Notes under the pieces: generated by a model
Databases searched by the model: none
What the model saw: only the letters and a program-made list of their open reading frames with translations
What the model was told of the DNA's origin: nothing
Translations under genes and position numbers: made by a program
Assembly (NCBI RefSeq): GCF_042665525.1
Contig: NZ_JBHTCQ010000001.1
Span: 682,001-746,000, forward strand
From: Allobogoriella alba
Lineage (GTDB): Bacteria > Actinomycetota > Actinomycetes > Actinomycetales > Actinomycetaceae
Direction of reading: 5' to 3'
Length of the DNA: 64,000 nt
In this document: one piece after another, positions 26,365 through 33,292 of the stretch
How the letters are laid out: each line of letters starts with the position of its first letter
How positions within the stretch are numbered: position 1 is the stretch's first letter

Positions 26365-27327
26365 ATGCGCGCGATCCAGGTGAACGAGTTCGGTGGTCCC
26401 GAGGTGCTCCGGCCCGCGGACCTGCCTGCGCCCGAGGCCGGACCCGGCGAGGTCCTCATCGACGTCGAGGCCGCCGACGTCATCTACCTCGACACCATGC
26501 TGCGGCAGGGCTGGGGAGGCGAGTACTTCCCCGTCGAGCCGCCCTACGTCCCGGGTGGTGGCGGCGCGGGCTGGGTGGTCGCCGTCGGGGAGGGTGTGGA
26601 CCCCGGCTGGGTGGGCCGCCGCGTGGCCGCCCGCTGCTCGGCCGGATACGCCGAGAAGGTCGTCACCACGGTGGAGGACATCGTCGCGGTGCCCGGCGGC
26701 GTGGGGTCGGCCGAGGCGGCGGCGCTCGTCCACGACGGCGTCACAGCGCTCGTGCTGCTCCGGGCCGGTGCGATCGCCCGGGGTGAGCGGGTCCTCGTGG
26801 CCGCGGCCGCCGGCGGCGCGGGCTCCTTGGTCGTCCAGCTCGCGCACGATGCCGGGGCGCAGCTCGTCGCCGCCGCGCGCGGGGACGGCAAGCTCGCCCT
26901 GGCGCGCGAACTCGGCGCGCGTCACGGCGCTGACTACTCCGAGCCCGGCTGGCCGGACCGGGTCCGCGCGTCGCTCGGCGGCCGCGGCGTCGACGTCGCC
27001 TTCGACGGTGCGGGCGGACCGCTGGGACTGCAGGTGTTCGAGACGGTCGCCGACGGCGGACGGTTCGTCACGTACGGCACCTCCGACGGCTTCACCGAGA
27101 TCGACCCCGACGTCGCCCGTCGACGGCGCATCCGGGTGACGAACGCCCTCGAGGGCATGCCCGGCAAGGCGGAGGTCCGCGAGCTGTTGTCGACGGCGCT
27201 CGATCTCGTCGCGCAGGGGCGGATCCGGCCGGTGATCGGCGCGACCTTCCCGCTCGAGCGCGCGGCGGACGCGCACGCCTCGCTCGCCGAGCGCACCACG
27301 GTGGGCAAGTCGTTGCTCTTCGTCTGA
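26365..27327 (+). CDS. NADPH:quinone oxidoreductase-like zinc-type dehydrogenase
   Basis: 320 residues, medium-chain dehydrogenase fold without zinc ligands, as in quinone oxidoreductases (QOR). N-terminal MRAIQVNEFGGPEVLRPADLP is the QOR signature beginning, and VLVAAAAGGAGSLVVQLAHDAGA is the cofactor Rossmann loop. The C-terminal KSLLFV is typical. These enzymes reduce quinones or enones with NADPH and are often redox-stress induced. Start ATG follows GAGAGG; an in-frame start 96 bases upstream would read through the operator and is rejected. The SoxR-like box directly upstream supports redox control. Confidence 0.9.
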   Translation: MRAIQVNEFGGPEVLRPADLPAPEAGPGEVLIDVEAADVIYLDTMLRQGWGGEYFPVEPPYVPGGGGAGWVVAVGEGVDPGWVGRRVAARCSAGYAEKVVTTVEDIVAVPGGVGSAEAAALVHDGVTALVLLRAGAIARGERVLVAAAAGGAGSLVVQLAHDAGAQLVAAARGDGKLALARELGARHGADYSEPGWPDRVRASLGGRGVDVAFDGAGGPLGLQVFETVADGGRFVTYGTSDGFTEIDPDVARRRRIRVTNALEGMPGKAEVRELLSTALDLVAQGRIRPVIGATFPLERAADAHASLAERTTVGKSLLFV

Positions 27328-27349
27328 CGCGATGGGCGTGCGCGCAGGC

Positions 27350-27415
27350 TCAGTCCGCCGTCGGGATCGGGAAGCTCGTGCCGAGACGTTCTCCGGGTCG
27401 TACTCGTGCTTGAGG
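27350..27415 (-). pseudogene. Remnant of the C-terminus of a berberine-bridge-type FAD oxidase
   Basis: Read on the minus strand, about 22 codons encode LKHEYDPENV and then, after a one-base shift, TSFPIPTAD and a stop. xxYDPxNVF is the conserved end of BBE-domain FAD-linked oxidases, and restoring one T after GTC would give NVFGTSFPIPTAD. The rest of the gene is gone; the neighbouring bases up to 27642 hold only the inverted repeat and terminator listed separately. Too short to be certain. Confidence 0.45.
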
Positions 27416-27443
27416 TGCCGGTGAGGGGGTGCCCGTAGCCGGT

Positions 27444-27479
27444 CATGCCGGGTGCAACATCGGTCCGGTTCCCGGCATG
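27444..27479. repeat. Inverted repeat, 9-bp perfect arms
   Basis: CATGCCGGG (27444-27452) and CCCGGCATG (27471-27479) with an 18-bp spacer, in the 315-bp interval between convergent genes. Could form a stem-loop at the end of the oxidoreductase transcript; no other role is visible. Confidence 0.4.
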
Positions 27480-27575
27480 CCGGGATCGCCGAGCGCACCT
27501 GGCCGGTCGGCTGTGCGAAGAAGAACCCCCGCGGGCTCGTGAGCGGGCCGGGCGCCGGTACCGCCGGACGAAGGT

Positions 27576-27618
27576 GGGGCTGCCGACCCGGCCGGCCCCT
27601 GGCCGGGTCGACAGCCCC
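27576..27618. terminator. Strong bidirectional hairpin terminator
   Basis: An 18-bp stem with one mismatch (27576-27593 pairing with 27601-27618) and a 7-nt loop, very G+C-rich and without a U-run, as usual in actinobacteria. It lies between the plus-strand oxidoreductase and the minus-strand AztD-like gene, whose stop is 25 bases further on. Confidence 0.65.
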
Positions 27619-27642
27619 GATGCGGCGCCGTACCGCCGCAGC

Positions 27643-28965
27643 TCAGTGGTCCTCGTGCTCCTCGCCGTGGTCGTGCTCACCGTGCTCCTCGGCCCCGGCC
27701 GGGAAGCCGGTCCCCGAGGTGATCTCGTCCGGGGCGTGCGGCAGGTCGTAGCTGCGCACGACCTCACCGGAGGCGAGGTCGACGGCGTGGACCTGGCTGC
27801 TCGCCGGCTCGGTCACGTAGGCGATGCCGTCCGCGACATGGATGGCCGGGCGAGCCTGCTGCCACTCGACGGGCTCCTCCCACGGCTCGACGACGTCGAT
27901 GCTGCGAACCTCCTCGCCGGACTCCTCGTCGATCACGCGCAGCGAGCCGTCGGTGGTGAGCACGAGCGCCTCGCCCTCCGGTCCGCGTGCGATGGAGCGG
28001 AAGGAGTAGCTGGCGCCGAGGTCGACGAGCTCGAGGCTCGCGTCCCGGGTGTCGATGAGCGCGATGCGCTCCGGCCGCTCGAGCTCGGCGTCGGGGTCGA
28101 CCTTGTAGTCGCCGAGGACGATCGGGGAGTCGTGGTCGCCGGAGAGGTTGCCGCTGCGGGCGTAGTCCTCCTCGACGTCGACCTTCGTGAACTCGCCGTC
28201 CCGCAGGATCACCGGGCCGTCCTCGCAGCCGAAGACGATGGCCTCGTCCTCGGCCGTGGCCTCACCGTGCAGGCCGGGGCACCGGTCGGTGGCGGCGGCC
28301 TCCTCGCCGTCGGGACCGATCAGCGCGGCGCCCGTGGCCGCCTCCTCGTTGCCCACGGAGACGGCCATGCTGTCGTCCGAGAGCGGTACGGCGACGCCGT
28401 GGTGAGGCTCCGGCGCGGTCCAGCTCTCGGTCCGTGGCTCCCCGTCCGTCAGCTCGGCCGGGTCGAAGAGCGTGACCTCGCCGCTGCCGTCGGCGAAGAG
28501 CGCGGTGGTGCCGTCGTGGCTGACGACGTGGCCGCCGTGGTCGGCGGGCAGCACGAGGTCGGTCAGGCGCGGGTCGGAGGCGTAGTAGTGGTGGTGATCG
28601 CCGTGCTCCTGCGCCTCGAGCCCGGTGTCGTAGACCCGGAACCCCTCCGTGGTCGTCACGAGGACGTGCCGGCCGTCGCCGGCCTGGTTGACGCGTAGGT
28701 ACCCCTCGAGCGGGGCGTCGTCGATCACCTCACCGGACCCGGTGTCGAGGGTCATGACGCCGCCCTCGTAGGTCAGGACCAGGCGCGGATCGAGCGTGTC
28801 GACCTCGACGGCCTCGGACTGCGCGGTGGAGGAGCCCTGGCCCTCGGGCTCGGTCGTGCTCTCGTCCGACCCGCTCGGGCCGGTGGCGGCCTGGCCGCAG
28901 GCGGACAGGACGAGCAGGGCGGCGAACGAGGCGGCGAGGGTGGGCAGCCGGCGGGTCAGCGTCAT
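27643..28965 (-). CDS. AztD-like zinc metallochaperone lipoprotein (beta-propeller)
   Basis: 440 residues. Start ATG behind GAGGAGTCC; signal peptide MTLTRRLPTLAASFAALLVLSAC ends in a lipobox. The mature protein is built of about seven short beta repeats (VMTLDTGSGEVIDDAPLEG, GFRVYDTG, VTLFDPAEL and similar), as in AztD, a chaperone that passes zinc to the AztC binding protein of an ABC importer. Metal-binding runs are obvious: EHGDHHHYYASD in the middle and EEHGEHDHGEEHEDH at the C-terminus. A Zur-like box lies just upstream at 29033. The AztABC genes are not nearby, so the partner importer must be elsewhere. Confidence 0.82.
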   Translation of the reverse strand: MTLTRRLPTLAASFAALLVLSACGQAATGPSGSDESTTEPEGQGSSTAQSEAVEVDTLDPRLVLTYEGGVMTLDTGSGEVIDDAPLEGYLRVNQAGDGRHVLVTTTEGFRVYDTGLEAQEHGDHHHYYASDPRLTDLVLPADHGGHVVSHDGTTALFADGSGEVTLFDPAELTDGEPRTESWTAPEPHHGVAVPLSDDSMAVSVGNEEAATGAALIGPDGEEAAATDRCPGLHGEATAEDEAIVFGCEDGPVILRDGEFTKVDVEEDYARSGNLSGDHDSPIVLGDYKVDPDAELERPERIALIDTRDASLELVDLGASYSFRSIARGPEGEALVLTTDGSLRVIDEESGEEVRSIDVVEPWEEPVEWQQARPAIHVADGIAYVTEPASSQVHAVDLASGEVVRSYDLPHAPDEITSGTGFPAGAEEHGEHDHGEEHEDH

Positions 28966-29032
28966 CGTGGGTGGACTCCTCAGGCGGGGTGTGGGTGGGT
29001 CGAGGCCGCGCGGTGCGACGAACATTAGAGAC

Positions 29033-29050
29033 TGAGAATCGTTATCGTCA
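29033..29050 (-). promoter_or_regulatory. Zur-like (zinc-responsive) box upstream of the AztD-like gene
   Basis: TGAGAATCGTTATCGTCA is an imperfect palindrome with the TGAnAAT/ATTnTCA-like pattern of actinobacterial Zur boxes, and stands out as A+T-rich in this region. It lies about 70 bp before the AztD-like start and also only 11 bp before the divergent dinB gene, so it probably overlaps the promoter of one or both. Confidence 0.6.
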
Positions 29051-29060
29051 AGGGTGAGGT

Positions 29061-30185
29061 GTGGCCAAGCCGGTCCAGGCCCGACAGACTCCCGTCATGG
29101 GCTCCGCGCCCCGGCCCTGGGTGCTGCACGTCGACCTCGACCAGTTCATCGCCGCCGTCGAGGTGCTGCGGCGGCCCGAGCTCGCCGGCCTGCCGGTCAT
29201 CGTCGGTGGCCGCGGGGATCCCACCGAGCGCGCGGTGGTCTCCACCGCGTCCTACGAGGCCCGCGAGTACGGCGTCCGCTCCGGGATGCCCCTGCGCCTC
29301 GCCGCCCGGAAGGCCCCGGAGGACGCCGTCTTCCTCCCGGTGGACGCGGCCGCGTACGAGGCGGCCTCCGAGCGCGTGATGGCGGCGCTGCGGTCCGTGG
29401 ACGGCGTCGTCGTCGAGGTTCTGGGCTGGGACGAGGCGTTCCTCGGTGCCACCACCGAGGACCCCGAGGCGCTCGCCCGCACCGTCCAGTCCTCCGTGCT
29501 GCGGGCGAGCGCGCTGCACTGCTCGGTCGGTATCGGCGACAACAAGGTCCGGGCGAAGATCGCCACCGAGTTCGGCAAGCCGCGTGGCACGTTCCGGCTG
29601 ACGGCGGAGAACTGGTTCGAGGTGATGGGGGAGCGTCCCACCCGGGCGCTGTGGGGCGTCGGGTCGAAGGTCTCCCAGCGGCTGAAGGGACTCGGCATCG
29701 AGACCGTCGAGCAGCTCGCGGCCGCACCGGTCGACGACCTGGTCGGCGAGTTCGGGCCCCGGATGGGTGCCTGGTACGCCGAGCTCGGCCACGGTCTCGG
29801 CCCGGCCGTGGTCGACGACTCGCCGTGGGTCGCGCGGTCGCACAGCCGGGAGACCACCTACCAGCAGAACCTCACCACGCCGGACCAGGTCGAGGAGGCG
29901 GTGCGCGCGCTCGCCGTCGCGGTCCATGCCGACGTCGCGGCCGAGGGCCGGCCCGCGTTCCGGGTGCACCTGAAGGTCCGCTACGCCCCGTTCGTCACCA
30001 GGACGATCGGCAAGAAGCTGCCCGCGCCGACGGCGGACCGCGAGGAGATCGTCGCGGCCGCCCTCGCGCTCGCTCACCGGCTCGAGCCCGGGCGCGAGGT
30101 CCGACTTCTGGGCGTCCGCGCCGAGCTTGTCATGCCGGAGGATGGTGATCCCGCCGAGCGGACACCGGTCCGCGGCCGGATCTGA
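29061..30185 (+). CDS. dinB: Y-family DNA polymerase IV, DinB2 type
   Basis: 374 residues. Translesion polymerase: catalytic acidic residues in LHVDLDQF and LGWDEAFLG, finger motif SYEAREYGVRSGMPL, helix-hairpin-helix WGVGSKVSQRLKGLGIET, and a little-finger domain to the end. HVDLDQFIAAVE and EVLGWDEAFL match mycobacterial DinB2 better than DinB1. The residue at the steric-gate position, usually Phe or Tyr (DMDCFF in E. coli), is Ile here. No C-terminal clamp-binding motif (QxSLF-like) is visible. GTG start behind AAGGGTGAGG; it is divergent from the AztD-like gene across 95 bp. Confidence 0.92.
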   Translation: MAKPVQARQTPVMGSAPRPWVLHVDLDQFIAAVEVLRRPELAGLPVIVGGRGDPTERAVVSTASYEAREYGVRSGMPLRLAARKAPEDAVFLPVDAAAYEAASERVMAALRSVDGVVVEVLGWDEAFLGATTEDPEALARTVQSSVLRASALHCSVGIGDNKVRAKIATEFGKPRGTFRLTAENWFEVMGERPTRALWGVGSKVSQRLKGLGIETVEQLAAAPVDDLVGEFGPRMGAWYAELGHGLGPAVVDDSPWVARSHSRETTYQQNLTTPDQVEEAVRALAVAVHADVAAEGRPAFRVHLKVRYAPFVTRTIGKKLPAPTADREEIVAAALALAHRLEPGREVRLLGVRAELVMPEDGDPAERTPVRGRI

Positions 30186-30304
30186 ACCGGCCCGCCGGCA
30201 CCTCTTGTCAGGACCGGGTATCGGACAGGTACCGTCTACCGACCAAGACGGACGGGGCAGCCGCCGAGGGGTCGCCCACGCCCGCACAAGGTGAGGAGGC
30301 CCCG

Positions 30305-31168
30305 ATGCAGTCATCCATCCGCACGCGTACCCGACGGGCTGCCCGAGTCGCCGCGACGGCGGTGCTCGCGGCGATGCTCGCCGTGGCCGGCCAGACGGCC
30401 GCCACCTCCCAGCCGGACGAGGACGTGGCCGGCGACGACCTGGGCGAGGGCCAGATGGGCGTCGGCGTCCGCGGCGAGCAGCAGCCCCGTGCTGCCGGGT
30501 TCTCCGCGACGGCGACTCCCAGCGGGCCGCAGGGCATCGACGTCTCCCACTGGCAGGGCGACGTCGACTGGCAGTCGGTGCGGGACGCCGGCATCGAGTT
30601 CGCCTGGATCAAGGCGACCGAGGCCGACAGCTACACCGACCCGCAGTTCGCCGACAACTACATCGAGGCCCACGAGGCCGGCGTCATCCGCGGTGCCTAC
30701 CACTTCGCCCGGCCCGCGCAGTCCAGCGGCGCCGCCCAGGCGAGCTTCTTCGCCTCCAACGGCGGCGCGTGGTCGGCCGACGACCTGACCCTGCCCGGGG
30801 TGCTCGACATCGAGGCCAACCCGTCCGGCGAGCAGTGCTACGACATGACCCAGTCGCAGCTGCGCAACTGGATCCTCGACTTCCACACCACCTACAAGGA
30901 GCTGACCGGCCGGGACGCCATCATCTACACCTCGCCGTCCTTCTGGCGGGACTGCACCGGCGGCTGGGACGGGATGGCCTCCCGAAGCCCGCTGTGGGTG
31001 GCGAACTGGATCGACGCCGACGGACCCAACATCCCCCCGGGCTTCTCCGTGTGGACGGCGTGGCAGTACACCAGCACCGGGTCCGTGGCGGGCGTGAGCG
31101 GCGACGTCGACCGCAACGTCTTCAACGGCACCCGCGAGCGCCTGCTCGCCCTGGCCAACAACGGGTAG
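30305..31168 (+). CDS. Secreted GH25 lysozyme (N-acetylmuramidase)
   Basis: 287 residues. Signal peptide in about residues 1-35 (ARVAATAVLAAMLAVAGQTAATS), a 35-residue linker, then a single GH25 domain. The catalytic set is recognisable: Asp79 in QGIDVSHWQG and Asp168/Glu170 in VLDIEANP. FAWIKATEADSYTDPQF, RGAYHFARP and VWTAWQYTS are conserved. Cys in EQCYDM and RDCTGG may form a disulfide. Hydrolyses the beta-1,4 bonds of peptidoglycan, for cell-wall turnover or attack on other cells. A -35-like TTGTCA (30205) and TACCGT (30230) precede it. Confidence 0.93.
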   Translation: MQSSIRTRTRRAARVAATAVLAAMLAVAGQTAATSQPDEDVAGDDLGEGQMGVGVRGEQQPRAAGFSATATPSGPQGIDVSHWQGDVDWQSVRDAGIEFAWIKATEADSYTDPQFADNYIEAHEAGVIRGAYHFARPAQSSGAAQASFFASNGGAWSADDLTLPGVLDIEANPSGEQCYDMTQSQLRNWILDFHTTYKELTGRDAIIYTSPSFWRDCTGGWDGMASRSPLWVANWIDADGPNIPPGFSVWTAWQYTSTGSVAGVSGDVDRNVFNGTRERLLALANNG

Positions 31169-31197
31169 GCCGCGAGCGGGTGCCGACGAGCCCGAGA

Positions 31198-31234
31198 GGC
31201 GCTGACGACGGCGCACGGCGCCGCCGTCAGCGCC
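31198..31234. terminator. Bidirectional hairpin terminator at the lysozyme/potassium channel junction
   Basis: A 17-bp G+C-rich stem with one mismatch (31198-31214 with 31218-31234) and a 3-nt loop. The right arm runs over the stop codon of the minus-strand potassium channel gene at 31227, so the hairpin serves both convergent transcripts. Confidence 0.65.
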
Positions 31235-32003
31235 CCGGCTGTCCGCTCGAGCGCTGCAGCTCCTCGCGCAGAGCCCGCATCTCGGCCCGGAGCTGCTCGA
31301 CCTGCCGGCGGGTGGCGACCTCTTCCTCCTCGTTCGCCTCGGAGACCTTCTCCACGAGCCAGGACGCGAACGTCGCGGTGACGACACCGAGCAGCGCGAT
31401 GCCGCCGAGCATGAGGGCCAGCGCGATGTACCGGCCCATCGTCGTCACCGGGTACATGTCCCCGTAACCCACCGTCGTCATGGTCACGACTGCCCACCAC
31501 AGGCCGTCCGCCACGGACTGGATGGACGCGTCGGGGTGGCCTCGCTCCGCGTCCGTCATCGCCAGACCACCGCACAGGACGAGCAGGATCGTCCCGCCGG
31601 CGAGGTAGGTGACCACGCGGCCGCGCAGCTGGTGCGAGCCGGCACGGTTGAGGATCGTCAGCAGGGTCACGAGCCGGAGCAGCTGGAGCGGCCGCAGCAG
31701 CGGGAGCACGATGATCGCGACGTCGAACAGGTGCTCGCGCAGATAGCGGCGGCGGTTCTCCGCGAGGTAGAGGCGCATCGCGAGGTCGCCCGCGAAGAGG
31801 ACCCAGACCAGCGCCGCCACCACCGTGCAGGCGTTGCCCAGCCACGGGGGGATGCCGGGATCGATGATGGGCAGTGCGTAGGCGCCGAGGAAGAGCAGCG
31901 CCGCGGCGGCGAGCCACCACTCGGTGCGGTTCTCCCACTGCTCGACCCTGCTCACGGCGGGCTCCTCGGGCCGCGTGGTGCTCTCGGTCCGTTCTGCGTC
32001 CAT
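31227..32003 (-). CDS. Six-helix potassium channel (voltage-gated-like, VIC family)
   Basis: 258 residues. S1-S3 hydrophobic segments, an S4-like helix with spaced Arg (RPLQLLRLVTLLTILNRAG), S5, a pore helix and the selectivity filter TMTTVGYGD, then S6 (LMLGGIALLGVVTATFASWLV) and an acidic/basic coiled coil of about 40 residues (EANEEEEVATRRQVEQL) that should tetramerise it. The TVGYG filter indicates potassium selectivity. A GATAGT hexamer six bases before the ATG suggests a leaderless start. It is 12 bases downstream of the aminotransferase gene on the same strand. Confidence 0.92.
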   Translation of the reverse strand: MDAERTESTTRPEEPAVSRVEQWENRTEWWLAAAALLFLGAYALPIIDPGIPPWLGNACTVVAALVWVLFAGDLAMRLYLAENRRRYLREHLFDVAIIVLPLLRPLQLLRLVTLLTILNRAGSHQLRGRVVTYLAGGTILLVLCGGLAMTDAERGHPDASIQSVADGLWWAVVTMTTVGYGDMYPVTTMGRYIALALMLGGIALLGVVTATFASWLVEKVSEANEEEEVATRRQVEQLRAEMRALREELQRSSGQPGR

Positions 32004-32015
32004 GCCCCGACTATC

Positions 32016-33200
32016 TCAGCAGAGCGGTTCGCGGTCGGAACCGCGGTGGTGAGGTGCGCGTCGTCCACGCGGGATGCGTCCGAGCCCGACCCGGAGGTCC
32101 TCGGCCCCGGCCGCGAGCGAGATCCGCACCCACCCCTCGCCGCCGGGCCCGAACGCGGACCCCGGCGCCAGGGCGACCCCGTGGTCGGTGACGAGCCGGG
32201 CCGCCCAGGCCTCGACGTCGTCGCCGCAGAGGTGGCGGACGTCCGCCCACAGATAGATCCCGCCCCGCGCCGGCAGCCACGGAATCCCCGCGGCGTCGAG
32301 CAGCTCGGTGGCGAGGTCGCGGTGGTGCCGGTACGTCCGGGCGGCCTCCTCGACGGTGTCCTGCGGCCCCTCCAGCGCGGCCAGTGCGGCGTACTGGGCC
32401 GGGCTGTTCACGCAGCTGACGATCGACTCCTGGACCGCAGCCATTCTCGGCACCAGCGCGTCCGGCACCACCAGCGCACCCACCCGCATCCCGGTCATCG
32501 CATAGGTCTTGGAGAACGTGTGCAGCGTGATGACGCGGCCGTCGGTGTCGAACCGCGCCGCCGGCACGTGCGGCACGTCGTAGGTGAAGGCCTCGTAGCA
32601 CTCGTCCGAGACGATCCACAGGTCATGGCGCCGGGCGAGGTCCACCAGACCCGCCACGACCGCCTCGTCCAGGACGGTGCCCAGCGGGTTCGACGGCGAG
32701 TTCAGCAGCAGCACCCGGGTGCGCGGACCGATCTGCGCCTCGATCGCCTCCGGGTCCGGCACGAAGCCGTGAGCGGGCAGCAGACGGTACGGGACCGGGA
32801 CGCCCTGCAGCACGTGCGTGACCATCGGGAAGGTCGAGTACCCGGGGTCCGGCACGAGCACCTCGTCACCGGCGTGCAACGTCAGCGTCAGGGCGAGGTG
32901 CAGGGCTTGTGCGCCGCCGGCCGTGACCCACACCCGCTCCGGAGGTACCTCGACCCCGTGCGCCGTCCGCAGCCGCCGCGCCAGGGCCGCCCGCAGCGCG
33001 GGGATCCCGCCGTTGGGCGTGTAGCGGGTGTCGTCGCGGTCCAGCGCGTCGACGGCCGCGTCGAGGACGTGTCGCGGGGTCGGCATGTCCGGCTCGCCGA
33101 GGCTCAGCACCACTGCGCCGGGCGTGGACCAGGCGAGCTCGGTGACGCGGCGGATGCCCGAGCCGGGCATGGAGGCGATGTGTGAGGCCATGGTGGGCAC
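32016..33200 (-). CDS. Class I/II pyridoxal-phosphate aminotransferase
   Basis: 394 residues, fold type I. Substrate segment SLGEPDMPTP, cofactor contacts TAGGAQALHLAL, NSPSNPLGTVL and DECYEAFTYD, and the Schiff-base Lys in HTFSKTYAMTGMRVG. The C-terminal Arg for the alpha-carboxylate is in GEGWVRISLA. Probably an aspartate/aromatic-type aminotransferase; the amino donor is not predictable. Start GTG at 33200 is favoured because TAGCAT lies exactly 7 bases upstream (33208-33213); an ATG three codons later is the alternative. Confidence 0.92.
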   Translation of the reverse strand: MPTMASHIASMPGSGIRRVTELAWSTPGAVVLSLGEPDMPTPRHVLDAAVDALDRDDTRYTPNGGIPALRAALARRLRTAHGVEVPPERVWVTAGGAQALHLALTLTLHAGDEVLVPDPGYSTFPMVTHVLQGVPVPYRLLPAHGFVPDPEAIEAQIGPRTRVLLLNSPSNPLGTVLDEAVVAGLVDLARRHDLWIVSDECYEAFTYDVPHVPAARFDTDGRVITLHTFSKTYAMTGMRVGALVVPDALVPRMAAVQESIVSCVNSPAQYAALAALEGPQDTVEEAARTYRHHRDLATELLDAAGIPWLPARGGIYLWADVRHLCGDDVEAWAARLVTDHGVALAPGSAFGPGGEGWVRISLAAGAEDLRVGLGRIPRGRRAPHHRGSDREPLC

Positions 33201-33292
33201 GGCCCGGATGCTAGGGCAGGCGCGTCACGCGCGCGTCTCGCAACCACGCAATCCCGTACCGCCTCCGGACCGCCAGCCCTACGATCACGGGT

